Positions 18,629 to 26,021 of a stretch of DNA of 64,000 nt are shown here, in pieces; the stretch's first letter is position 1; each line of letters starts with the position of its first letter. The DNA comes from Pseudomonas putida. GTDB taxonomy: Bacteria; Pseudomonadota; Gammaproteobacteria; Pseudomonadales; Pseudomonadaceae. A program made the position numbers and the translations under genes. The notes under the pieces are model-generated. The model was not told the origin of the DNA, did not search any database, and saw nothing but the letters and a program-made list of their open reading frames with translations. The stretch lies in NCBI RefSeq assembly GCF_009883635.2, contig NZ_CP026115.2:868001-932000 (forward strand), in the 5' to 3' direction.

Positions 18629-19036
18629 TTACTCTCCGCGCAGGGCCGAAACCAGCCCTTTGAATTTACTGTTGAGCAAGGTGAAGCTGGCCTGGAAGCC
18701 GATGGCGTTTTCCGTGTAGTTCGATTGCTCGATCTGGGCGTCCACGGTGTTCTGGTCGATCGACGGCTGGGTCGGCACGCGGTATTGCAGCGAGTCGTCT
18801 GCCATCGCCAGGCCTTCGGCCTCGATGTGGCGGCTGTTGGTGCGGTCCATGGCGAAGCGGCCGCTTTGCTGCTTCTGGCTCTCGGCGGCGAGCACCGAAG
18901 AGAAGTCCATGTCACGCGCCTTGTAGTTGGGCGTGTCGGCGTTGGCGATGTTGTTGGCCAGCACTTCGGCGCGCTGGGCGCGGAAGCCCAGTGCCTTTTC
19001 GTGAATGCCAAGCGCCTTGTCGAAACTGATGCTCAT
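18629..19036 (-). CDS. flgB: Flagellar proximal rod protein
   Basis: 135 aa from ATG 19036 (MSISFDKALGIHEKALGFRAQ). The frame stays open further upstream, but this start gives the family N-terminus and sits about 38 nt after the predicted sigma-54 start site. NIANADTPNYKARDMDF is the rod signature. It is the first gene of flgBCDE. Confidence 0.96.
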   Translation of the reverse strand: MSISFDKALGIHEKALGFRAQRAEVLANNIANADTPNYKARDMDFSSVLAAESQKQQSGRFAMDRTNSRHIEAEGLAMADDSLQYRVPTQPSIDQNTVDAQIEQSNYTENAIGFQASFTLLNSKFKGLVSALRGE

Positions 19037-19084
19037 GTCGGGAAAACCTTCGAAGGTTGGCCGGAATTTCGTTGAGCAAGGTAT

Positions 19085-19100
19085 AGCAAGGGCTGTGCCA
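19085..19100 (-). promoter_or_regulatory. Sigma-54 (RpoN) promoter of flgBCDE
   Basis: TGGCACAGCCCTTGCT on the - strand is a near-perfect -24/-12 element (TGGCAC-N5-TTGC). The predicted transcription start is near 19074. The operon is a FleQ/FleR-RpoN target in pseudomonads. Confidence 0.85.
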
Positions 19101-19349
19101 GAAACCTGAAAGCCCGGAATTACGGGGCTGTGGCGCGGATGGTTGATGGCGCGATGCCAGAAAAGCGGCAAAGTGCTTCCGCCTGGCGAAGCGAAAGCGG
19201 CAATTGCCGGGCGGCAAAAGCGGCAACACAAAAAATTGACGGCGCCTGCCGCAATGAACTTTGGGAAGCACCCTACGTTCTTCTCAGAAATTTCCTACTC
19301 GCGTTTGTGATGAGATTTTCCCTGCACATAGATGTCAGGGAGACACCTC
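19101..19349. other. Divergent regulatory region flgB / toxin gene, with AAAGCGGCAA repeats
   Basis: This region separates flgB (-) from the toxin gene (+). It holds three copies of AAAGCGGCAA (19162, 19194, 19217) plus a fourth GCGGCAA core (19211), a palindrome CGGCAATTGCCG (19198-19209), and AAATTGAC (19233-19240), which equals the 3' half of the FleQ box consensus. No convincing sigma-70 promoter for the toxin gene is visible. All of these are by-eye matches. Confidence 0.4.
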
Positions 19350-20693
19350 ATGTTTCTTCATCATTTCGCACCGTCATGGCACGAAATCGAGTCACGCATC
19401 ACTGACCGAATGGGCTATCAAGGAGGCGCCCATTTTCGCACTTACTACAACGAAGCTGTACCCTCACTGGCACTCACCTTGCGCCGGGTGCGGGCGGTCG
19501 AGTCCGCCTTCAATCAGGCCGAATGGCAAGCCGCGCATATATTGCGCCAACGTTTTGCCGACCTGGAAATCGCCAGCATCATCGACGAGCTGCTGATCGT
19601 CGTCAGGCAGATGGCAATGATTGTCGTTGGCAGCACCCTCACCGGCGGCGCCATAGGTGCAGGAATTGGCGCCTTTGGTGCAGGAGCCGGGGCGATTCCA
19701 TTTGCCGGTGCCGGCGCGGCCATGGGCCTCAAGGTCAGCGGCTGGATCCTTGGCGTTCTGGGCCTGTCGTCCATTGCCGAGTTTTTCATCGATGGCTTGC
19801 CGCGTATCGGCGAGTACTACATTGATGGCATCCGCAGCGCCTGGGAGGGGACGCGTGGCGAGGAGGGTTTGACTGCATTCAGCCAGGACGACCCGAGTGC
19901 GATCTCGCGGGCCGCTCACTCCATAGCCCTTGGCCATGTAGAAGTCGTGGTGCTGTTGTTGGGGGCAATTGTCTCGTACCTGACGCGCGGGCGCGGTGAT
20001 GCGCGCGTGCTGGCCCAGGAAATGGCGGCCAGCAGTAAGGGCGCACGACTTGGGCAGTGGATGCTCAAACATGAGGAGGGGTTGAAGAAGCGGCCGGATT
20101 TGCAGGTGGCGGAGCGGCGCAAAGGCGCTGTGGGCGGGCGGGAACCAGAGACACCGAACACCCAAAAAAATGACAACGGGCCGCCGAAAAGCCGACCGGG
20201 GTTCATGGCACTGCATCACGTTGAATGCTTTAAAACAGGCAAGTTGCCGGAGTATAAAATAGGGGAATTCAAGCGCCAGCTGAATGGCCAGGAAGACGGG
20301 CTCAACTGGATGACGGTTGAGGAGTTTTTGGAGAACGTTTCGAGCCCGAGCAAGAGAAACTCTGGAGTAGCGAAAAGAGCAAGAGAACGCTATCAAGGCT
20401 CCGTCCAACAAAGCATTGAGAATGAGCTACAAAAAACCATGGATGCATTTGAGGCGCAGCAGGTCGCAATCGAAAAAACCTTGAATCGAATGTCGGTTTT
20501 AGCAGCACTACACAACCCGGATTTAATCGTGGGAGGCAAGGACGCGATCTCTGACTTCGGAGACCGTAAAGTTAATTCGACAATCGGGCCTCAGTGGAAA
20601 TCAAAAATACCCAAGTTGAAAAAAGCTGCCGAAACAGTCCCACCAGAGCTCCGAGGAACCACTCGAATGAACGTCAAACTTCACAAATGCTGA
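19350..20693 (+). CDS. Polymorphic toxin with C-terminal Ntox15-like nuclease domain
   Basis: 447 aa from ATG 19350, chosen because AGGGAG lies 7 nt upstream; an ATG 18 bp earlier has no ribosome binding site. The N-terminal part (about 1-90) is helical. It is followed by a glycine/alanine-rich hydrophobic stretch (about 93-150, GGAIGAGIGAFGAGAGAIPFAG) and another hydrophobic helix (about 198-215), suggesting membrane insertion. After a polar linker (about 245-285) comes a toxin module. ALHHVECF, the FKRQLNGQEDGLNWMTVEEFL block and HNPD (about 388-391) followed by GDRKVNSTIGPQW match the Ntox15 (HxxD) family, to which the DNase effector Tde1 of the Agrobacterium type VI system belongs. No VgrG or PAAR domain is present. 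Its immunity gene follows 15 bp later. DNase activity and type VI delivery are inferred. Confidence 0.8.
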   Translation: MFLHHFAPSWHEIESRITDRMGYQGGAHFRTYYNEAVPSLALTLRRVRAVESAFNQAEWQAAHILRQRFADLEIASIIDELLIVVRQMAMIVVGSTLTGGAIGAGIGAFGAGAGAIPFAGAGAAMGLKVSGWILGVLGLSSIAEFFIDGLPRIGEYYIDGIRSAWEGTRGEEGLTAFSQDDPSAISRAAHSIALGHVEVVVLLLGAIVSYLTRGRGDARVLAQEMAASSKGARLGQWMLKHEEGLKKRPDLQVAERRKGAVGGREPETPNTQKNDNGPPKSRPGFMALHHVECFKTGKLPEYKIGEFKRQLNGQEDGLNWMTVEEFLENVSSPSKRNSGVAKRARERYQGSVQQSIENELQKTMDAFEAQQVAIEKTLNRMSVLAALHNPDLIVGGKDAISDFGDRKVNSTIGPQWKSKIPKLKKAAETVPPELRGTTRMNVKLHKC

Positions 20694-20708
20694 AACGAGA
20701 AAATTAAC

Positions 20709-21332
20709 ATGGATAAGATTTTTGCAGCATTTATCGAAAAATTCGGCCCACCTATTGATCGTATAGAGGTACCACCCTCCACGATAGAACGGTACAAAGA
20801 CAAACTCCCTGCAAAACTTTTGGAGTATTGGTCCGAACACGGCTGGGGGGGTTACGGCGACGGAATTTTCTGGCTGGTTAACCCACAAGAATATGAGGCA
20901 GTGGTCTCATCTTGGATCGATGGCACCCAGCTAGCGGAACACGACAAATATCACCTGATTGCACGCAGCGCGTTTGGTGATTTGTATCTATGGGGGGAAA
21001 ATAGCGGCTTTTCACTGGAAATCACAAGCGTTAGCTCCAACTACATTTTCTATAAAACCGACTTTTCAAAAGAACAGTTAAATAATCACCTTCAAGGCTT
21101 TATCCTCTCAAGAAAAGTTGAATCGAACGACTTCAACGACTTGTTTAAACCCGCCCTAAGCACTCTCGGCCCGCTCAAACATGATGAAATGTATGGCTTT
21201 TTCCCTGCGCTTGCGCTTGGCGGATCCGACTCTCTCAAATTCTTGAAAAAAATCAGTGCAGTTGAGCATTTGATTTTCCTTGCTCAACTCACTGATCTAG
21301 AGCCCTATTTTTTCTCGGAAGTACCGACTTGA
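20709..21332 (+). CDS. Cognate immunity protein, GAD-like/DUF1851 type
   Basis: 207 aa. The N-terminal half (FIEKFGPPIDRIEVPPSTIERYKDKLPAKLLEYW, HGWGGYGDGIFWLVNP) is the GAD-like domain and the C-terminal half (HDEMYGFFPALALGGSDSLKFLKKISAVEHLIFLAQL) is DUF1851. This is the pairing found in Tdi1, the immunity protein of the Ntox15 effector Tde1. It has no signal peptide, as expected for protection against a cytoplasmic nuclease. It begins 15 bp after the toxin stop and is noticeably richer in A+T than the flanking flagellar genes, consistent with horizontal acquisition. Confidence 0.8.
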   Translation: MDKIFAAFIEKFGPPIDRIEVPPSTIERYKDKLPAKLLEYWSEHGWGGYGDGIFWLVNPQEYEAVVSSWIDGTQLAEHDKYHLIARSAFGDLYLWGENSGFSLEITSVSSNYIFYKTDFSKEQLNNHLQGFILSRKVESNDFNDLFKPALSTLGPLKHDEMYGFFPALALGGSDSLKFLKKISAVEHLIFLAQLTDLEPYFFSEVPT

Positions 21333-21352
21333 GCATGTTGTTCAGCACATCA

Positions 21353-21380
21353 AGAGCCGCCCGCGCGGCGGCTCGGTTTG
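21353..21380 (+). terminator. Terminator after the toxin-immunity pair
   Basis: GAGCCGCC-CGC-GGCGGCTC forms an 8-bp GC stem, followed by GGTTTGACGG. It lies about 20 bp after the immunity stop and before the convergent cheR. The U-tract is short, so efficiency is uncertain. Confidence 0.55.
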
Positions 21381-21423
21381 ACGGGAACTACAGAACCACC
21401 GGCATGCACCAGGCGCTCCGTTC

Positions 21424-22251
21424 TTACTTGGCCTGGTAGATGATCCCCGGGCTGCACTGGACCATCTGGTAGTGGTCCGGTAACCCGTTCAGCGCCTCCG
21501 AGGCACCGAGGAACAGGTAGCCCCCAGGCTTCAGGGTGCTGTGGATACGCAACAGGATGTCCTTCTTCACCTGCGCCGAGAAGTAGATCAGCACATTGCG
21601 GCAGAACACGATGTCGAACTTGCCCAGGCTCGCATAGCTGTCGAGCAGGTTGAACGAGCGGAACTCGACACGGCTGCGAATGGCCGGCTTGACCGCCCAG
21701 CGCCCCGGCGCCTTGGTGTCGAAGTAACGCTGCAGGCGCTCCTGGGACAGGCCACGGGCAATCGCCAGGCTGTCGTACTCACCGGTCTTGCAGTTGTTCA
21801 GCATCGAGCCGGACAGGTCGGTGGCAACGATCTGCGCACCCATCTTCAACTGGCCCAGGTTGCTGCGTTCGAACTCGTCGATGGCCATCGAGATCGAGTA
21901 CGGCTCCTGGCCCGACGAACAGGCCGCCGACCACATGCGCAGGCGCTGCCCGGGGTTGTTCCTGATGAACTCGGGAATGACCTTGTTCTTCAGCACTTCG
22001 AACGGGTAGGTATCGCGAAACCACAGGGTCTCGTTGGTGGTCATCGCATCTACCACCTGTTCGCGCAAACCGCCCCGCGGCTGGGTCTGGATGCGCTGCA
22101 CCAGCTCGCCCAGGCTCTTGATGCCCTGCTGTTCCATCAGCTTGTTGAGACGGCTGGAAACCAGGTACTGCTTATTCTCCCCCAGCAGGATGCCACAGGC
22201 TTTTTCCAGGAAGACCCTGAACTGTTCGAACTCCAAATTACCCGTAGACAC
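21424..22251 (-). CDS. cheR: Chemotaxis protein methyltransferase
   Basis: 275 aa, full length for CheR. An N-terminal helical domain (1-75) is followed by the SAM-binding core with MWSAACSSGQEPYSISM and FDIVFCRNVLIYFSAQVKK, and the C-terminal GYLFLGASEALNGL. It methylates receptor glutamates in the cytoplasm. It lies about 50 bp after cheV and is likely cotranscribed with it. Confidence 0.96.
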   Translation of the reverse strand: MSTGNLEFEQFRVFLEKACGILLGENKQYLVSSRLNKLMEQQGIKSLGELVQRIQTQPRGGLREQVVDAMTTNETLWFRDTYPFEVLKNKVIPEFIRNNPGQRLRMWSAACSSGQEPYSISMAIDEFERSNLGQLKMGAQIVATDLSGSMLNNCKTGEYDSLAIARGLSQERLQRYFDTKAPGRWAVKPAIRSRVEFRSFNLLDSYASLGKFDIVFCRNVLIYFSAQVKKDILLRIHSTLKPGGYLFLGASEALNGLPDHYQMVQCSPGIIYQAK

Positions 22252-22302
22252 TACTGCCGCCTCTTTTCAATCACTGGTGCCGGGAGCATGCCCCCGGCTG
22301 CT

Positions 22303-23232
22303 TCAATGCGCTGCCTTGATCCGGTCGACCACGCGCTGGGCCAGGTCGTCCGGTTTGAACTTGGCCAGGAAATCATCAGCCCCGACCTTCTTGACCATCG
22401 CCTGGTTGAACACTCCGGACAACGAAGTATGCAGGCAGATGTGCAATTTTTGCATACGCGGGTCGCTGCGGATCTCTGCGGTAAGCGTATAGCCGTCCAT
22501 TTCCGGCATTTCAATGTCGGAGATCATCATCAGAAACTCTTCTTCCGGCTTCTTGCCCTCGTCGACCAACTTGCGCAGGTAGTCCAGGGCCTGCCGGCCA
22601 TCGTTGAGCGCCACCACGTCCACACCTACTGTCTGCAGGCAGCGGCTGACCTGCTTGCGCGCCACCGACGAATCGTCGACGGTCAGCACCCGCAGCAGCG
22701 TGGCCTTGTCCTGCACCTCGGCATCGACCACGCCGGCAGACACCGACTCGGACGACGGCGCCACTTCGGCCAGCACCTTCTCCACGTCGATGATCTCGAC
22801 CATGCGGTTGTCGACACGAGTGACGGCGGTCAGGTAGTGGTCGCGCCCCGTGCCCTTGGGTGGCGGATGGATCTCTTCCCAGTTCATGTTGACAATGCGC
22901 TCGACCGAGTGCACCAGAAAGCCCTGGGTCTTGGTGTTGTACTCGGTGATGATCACGAAGCTGTTGCGCGTTTCTTCCTGCAACCCCGGCAGGCCCGTCG
23001 CCATCGACAGGTCGAGGATCGGGATGGTCGCCCCGCGAATGTTGGCCACGCCTCGCACCACCGGGTGCGACTTGGGCAGCACGGTCAGCTCCGGGCACTG
23101 CAGCACTTCGCGAACCTTGAACACATTGATGCCGTAAAGCTGCGCCCCGTTGAGACGGAACAGCAGCAATTCCAGGCGATTCTGCCCAACCAGCTGCGTG
23201 CGCTGGTTGACTGAATCCATTACCCCCGCCAT
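22303..23232 (-). CDS. cheV: Chemotaxis coupling protein CheV (CheW-REC)
   Basis: 309 aa. A CheW-like domain occupies about 15-165 (LELLLFRLNGAQLYGINVFKVREV, RGVANIRGATIPILDLS). A receiver domain occupies about 180-309, with LTVDDSSVARKQV and the phospho-acceptor Asp in ISDIEMPEMDGYTLT. It couples receptors to CheA in a phosphorylation-dependent way. AAGGAGT precedes the ATG. It is divergent from flgA with only 78 bp between the starts. Confidence 0.96.
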   Translation of the reverse strand: MAGVMDSVNQRTQLVGQNRLELLLFRLNGAQLYGINVFKVREVLQCPELTVLPKSHPVVRGVANIRGATIPILDLSMATGLPGLQEETRNSFVIITEYNTKTQGFLVHSVERIVNMNWEEIHPPPKGTGRDHYLTAVTRVDNRMVEIIDVEKVLAEVAPSSESVSAGVVDAEVQDKATLLRVLTVDDSSVARKQVSRCLQTVGVDVVALNDGRQALDYLRKLVDEGKKPEEEFLMMISDIEMPEMDGYTLTAEIRSDPRMQKLHICLHTSLSGVFNQAMVKKVGADDFLAKFKPDDLAQRVVDRIKAAH

Positions 23233-23278
23233 GCCTGACTCCTTATGCGATCTGCCATTTTGGTGCTACGTGGTCACC

Positions 23279-23305
23279 AATTCGGCACGGGCTTTGCTTT
23301 TTTGA
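23279..23305 (-). promoter_or_regulatory. Probable sigma-28 (FliA) promoter of cheVR
   Basis: On the - strand TCAAAAAA-N11-GCCGAATT resembles the FliA consensus TAAAGTTT-N11-GCCGATAA, with exact spacing and an intact GCCGA. The predicted start lies about 40 nt before cheV. The - strand transcript would begin next to the flgA start codon. Confidence 0.5.
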
Positions 23306-23310
23306 GCGCC

Positions 23311-24063
23311 ATGTACACGAAAACGACAAATTTCCGACGACTGACGCACCTGCTGAGCGGCACGCTCGCCGTGCTGTGCCTGCTGGCACCCGGCGTTCGC
23401 ACGCTGGCGGACGCGGTTACCTTGCCTGAACAGCTTATCGGTGTCACCCAAGGGTTTCTTGAATTCAGTGTCGAGGACTACCTGGCCACCACCCAGACTC
23501 CCGGGCGCTACGAAATCCAGGTCAACCCGCTCGACCCGCGCCTGCGCATGCCGCTGTGCAGCCAGCAGCTGGACGCCTCGCTGGAAAGCCCGGCGCAGCC
23601 GCTGGGACGGGTCACCGTACGGGTACGCTGTGACGGTAGCGCGCCGTGGACCCTCTTCGTGCCGGCGACGGTGAAGCTGTTCCGCGACGTGGTGGTGGTG
23701 ACCCGCCCGCTCAAGCGCGACAACGTCGTTGGCGAAAATGACGTAGCCCTGCGCGAGCGCGACGTCGGTACGCTGACTCAGGGCTTCCTCACCGACCTCG
23801 ATCAGGCGGTGGGCATGAAGATGGTGCGATCGACGGTGCTCGACCAGGTGCTCACGGCACAGCACCTGGAGCAAGCCGAGGTGGTGCGCAAGGGCGACCA
23901 TGTGGTGATCACCGCACGCAGCGGCCCCTTGAGCGTGCGCATGCCGGGCGAAGCCTTGGCCAAGGGCGGCCAGGGCGAGCAGATCCGCGTGCGCAACCTC
24001 AATTCGCAGCGGGTGGTCAAGGCCCGGGTCACCGGCCCCGGCCAGGTTGAGGTCGCCATGTAG
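23311..24063 (+). CDS. flgA: Flagellar P-ring assembly chaperone
   Basis: 250 aa from ATG 23311. A signal peptide (about 1-33, NFRRLTHLLSGTLAVLCLLAPG) precedes the SAF-type domain. RDVVVVTRPLKRDNVVGENDVALRERDVGTL and the C-terminal GEQIRVRNLNSQRVVKARVTGPGQVEV are typical of FlgA. It is the periplasmic chaperone for FlgI. It leads the flgA-flgMN-flgZ side of the locus, although flgM has its own promoter. Confidence 0.94.
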   Translation: MYTKTTNFRRLTHLLSGTLAVLCLLAPGVRTLADAVTLPEQLIGVTQGFLEFSVEDYLATTQTPGRYEIQVNPLDPRLRMPLCSQQLDASLESPAQPLGRVTVRVRCDGSAPWTLFVPATVKLFRDVVVVTRPLKRDNVVGENDVALRERDVGTLTQGFLTDLDQAVGMKMVRSTVLDQVLTAQHLEQAEVVRKGDHVVITARSGPLSVRMPGEALAKGGQGEQIRVRNLNSQRVVKARVTGPGQVEVAM

Positions 24064-24151
24064 ATTGCGCTGGCGGTGTGCAACCGCTTTTCCTAAACTG
24101 TGCCAGAAACGGGTTCGCGAGCTTGCTGACAGGCGGCTAAGCATTTGTGCC

Positions 24152-24178
24152 TAAAGTTTCTTTCGGGTTGGCCGAAAA
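24152..24178 (+). promoter_or_regulatory. Sigma-28 (FliA) promoter of flgMN
   Basis: TAAAGTTT-N11-GCCGAAAA, an essentially perfect FliA promoter, ends 36 bp before the flgM start. FliA-dependent transcription of its own anti-sigma factor is the known feedback arrangement in Pseudomonas. Confidence 0.9.
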
Positions 24179-24214
24179 CAAGGCAAGCGTCCAAATACCC
24201 AGAGGTTTCTGATC

Positions 24215-24529
24215 ATGGTCATCGACTTCAGTCGTTTGAATAATTCTCCGTCCATCACAGGCGGCGTTCGTGGCAACGCCACGTCCGGCAACGCCGAGAA
24301 AACCGGCGAAACCCAAGACGCGCCTAAAAGCGCCAGCGCCAGCGGAGAAGCGGTACACCTCAGCCAAGAGGCCCAGCAGTTGCAAAAGGTCAGCGACAAG
24401 CTGCGCGACCAGCCCGTCGTCAACAGTGCCCGCGTGGCGCAGTTGAAACAGGCGATCGCAGACGGCAGCTACCAGGTCGATGCCGGCCGTGTCGCCAGCA
24501 AACTGCTCGATTTCGAAGCCCAGCGCTGA
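24215..24529 (+). CDS. flgM: Anti-sigma-28 factor
   Basis: 104 aa. The N-terminus [11 protein letters not shown] and the C-terminal FliA-binding helices ([49 protein letters not shown]) are FlgM. It binds FliA until hook completion, then is exported. It has a FliA promoter immediately upstream and flgN 50 bp downstream. Confidence 0.96.
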   Translation: MVIDFSRLNNSPSITGGVRGNATSGNAEKTGETQDAPKSASASGEAVHLSQEAQQLQKVSDKLRDQPVVNSARVAQLKQAIADGSYQVDAGRVASKLLDFEAQR

Positions 24530-24579
24530 CCGTTCGTCGCGCTGACTTCACGGACGCTATGTAAAGCCAAGAGTTAGCC

Positions 24580-25047
24580 ATGCACGACATCACTTTGCTG
24601 CAACTGATCGAAGACGACATCGCCCCGACCCAGGAACTGCTCGACCTGCTCCAGCAGGAGTCGGTAGCCCTGCACGGCCGCGACATGGCGCCGCTGGAGG
24701 GCATCCTGGCCCGCAAGCAGTCGCTGATCGTCCTGCTCGAGCAGCAAGGCATGCGCCGCAACAACCTGCTTACCGGCCTCGGCCTCAGCGCCAACCGCGC
24801 CGGGGTGCAGGCATTGGCGGCTCAGTCGGACAACGGCGAGCTGATCCTGCAGCAGCTCGATGTGCTGACCCAGCTGATGGATGCCTGCCAGAAGGTCAAC
24901 GAGACCAATGGCCGGATCATCCAGGTGCAGCAACACGTCACGGCCAACCAGATCAGAATCCTTCAGGGTGGCGAAGCACCGTCGCTCTACGACAGCCGTG
25001 GCGCCACATCACCACTTGCCAAGCCCCGGGCGCTCAGCCAAGTGTGA
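24580..25047 (+). CDS. flgN: Flagellar export chaperone for FlgK/FlgL
   Basis: 155 aa, mostly helical, with the FlgN-type heptad pattern (LLQLIEDDIAPTQELLDLLQQESVAL, ILARKQSLIVLLEQQGMRRNNLL). Position directly after flgM is conserved. It escorts the junction proteins FlgK and FlgL to the export gate. Sequence conservation in this family is low, so the call rests on pattern plus synteny. Confidence 0.93.
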   Translation: MHDITLLQLIEDDIAPTQELLDLLQQESVALHGRDMAPLEGILARKQSLIVLLEQQGMRRNNLLTGLGLSANRAGVQALAAQSDNGELILQQLDVLTQLMDACQKVNETNGRIIQVQQHVTANQIRILQGGEAPSLYDSRGATSPLAKPRALSQV

Positions 25048-25127
25048 TTACTTCTATCAAGGCACGGAACATACTGGCAAAATGCCGTTACTTGCGTGTG
25101 TCGTTTTTGCCTGGAGATTGAAAACCC

Positions 25128-25871
25128 GTGTTCAATGAAGCCGATGCCCCGCAACCGCCGAAGGTGCTGAACACGCCCTTGGAGATCGCGGCCAACCTGC
25201 GCCAGCTACAAGAGAGCCATGATCCGCTGATCATTACCTTCCATGAGCGCAGCCAGCGGTTCCAGAGCTACGTGGTACACGTGGACCGTGACAGCAATAC
25301 CCTGGCGCTGGACGAAATGATCCCGCGCGATGGCGAAAAATTCATCGAGAACGGCGAACCGTTCCGCGTCGAAGGCTTCCACGACGGCGTGCGCATCGCC
25401 TGGGAATGCAATCACGAGCTGAAAATCAGCGAAGTCGACGGCCACCGCTGCTACCGTGGCGCGATGCCGGAAGAAATGACCTACCACCAGCGTCGCAACG
25501 CTTTTCGCGCCGCGCTGAAGCTGTCGCAGCTGGTCGACATCATCCTCGACGGCGCCCACCTCAAAGGCAACGGCGCCCTGCGCGGCAAGCTGCTGGACAT
25601 CTCTGCCACCGGCTGCAAGCTGCGCTTCGAGGGGAATGTCGAGGACCGCCTGCAACTGGGCCAGGTGTACGAGCGCTTCAAGGCAAGCAACCCCCTGGGC
25701 CTGGTGGACACCATGGTCGAGCTGCGCCACCTGCATTATGAAGAGCGGATCAACACCACCTTCGCTGGCGTGCGCTTCCATAACCTCAATGGCCAGGCAC
25801 AACGCAAGATCGAAAGCTTTGTGTACCAGCTGCAGCGTGAGGCGCGGCGGTTCGACAAAGACGACTACTGA
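25128..25871 (+). CDS. flgZ: c-di-GMP-binding flagellar brake (YcgR-type PilZ protein)
   Basis: 247 aa from a GTG start. An N-terminal YcgR domain (about 10-115) is followed by PilZ (about 120-240). The c-di-GMP-binding motifs are intact: RRNAFR at about 121-126 (RxxxR) and DISATGCKL at about 155-163 ((D/N)xSxxG). FlgZ slows flagellar rotation when c-di-GMP is high. It follows flgN by 80 bp and is closed by a strong terminator. Two GGDEF proteins are encoded within 15 kb, but no direct link is shown. Confidence 0.93.
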   Translation: MFNEADAPQPPKVLNTPLEIAANLRQLQESHDPLIITFHERSQRFQSYVVHVDRDSNTLALDEMIPRDGEKFIENGEPFRVEGFHDGVRIAWECNHELKISEVDGHRCYRGAMPEEMTYHQRRNAFRAALKLSQLVDIILDGAHLKGNGALRGKLLDISATGCKLRFEGNVEDRLQLGQVYERFKASNPLGLVDTMVELRHLHYEERINTTFAGVRFHNLNGQAQRKIESFVYQLQREARRFDKDDY

Positions 25872-25888
25872 GTTGCCTGCCGATACGA

Positions 25889-25916
25889 GAACGCCACCCA
25901 TTGGGTGGCGTTTTTG
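25889..25916 (+). terminator. Intrinsic terminator of flgMN-flgZ
   Basis: AACGCCACCC-ATT-GGGTGGCGTT followed by TTTGATTG, 18 bp after the flgZ stop. Confidence 0.85.
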
Positions 25917-25927
25917 ATTGTGCTCCT

Positions 25928-26020
25928 CCTGCCCCGGCCTCTTCGCGGGACAAGCCCGCTCCTACAGAGTCCGCGATACCCTGTAGGAGCGGGCTTGTCC
26001 CGCGAAGAGGCCGGGGCAGG
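25928..26020. repeat. REP pair (P. putida type), 40-bp perfect inverted arms
   Basis: CCTGCCCCGGCCTCTTCGCG... at 25928-25967 and its exact complement at 25981-26020 are separated by 13 bp. The core (CTCTTCGCGGG...CCCGCTCCTA) is the known P. putida REP. It lies in the convergent gap between flgZ and the MFS gene, and its right end touches the MFS stop. Confidence 0.9.
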
Positions 26021-26021
26021 C

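Noticed and set aside
16046..19075. 1009-codon open frame opposite flgE, flgD, flgC and flgB
   Set aside because: It spans four real flagellar genes with correct motifs and spacing on the other strand, and its sequence is the low-complexity composition of an antisense frame.
19037..19231. Upstream extension of flgB
   Set aside because: The open extension would include the sigma-54 promoter; the start at 19036 gives the conserved FlgB N-terminus.
23283..23298. Sigma-54 promoter for flgA as a firm feature
   Set aside because: Spacing of GG and GC is right, but the predicted start leaves almost no leader before the flgA ATG. Kept only as a finding.
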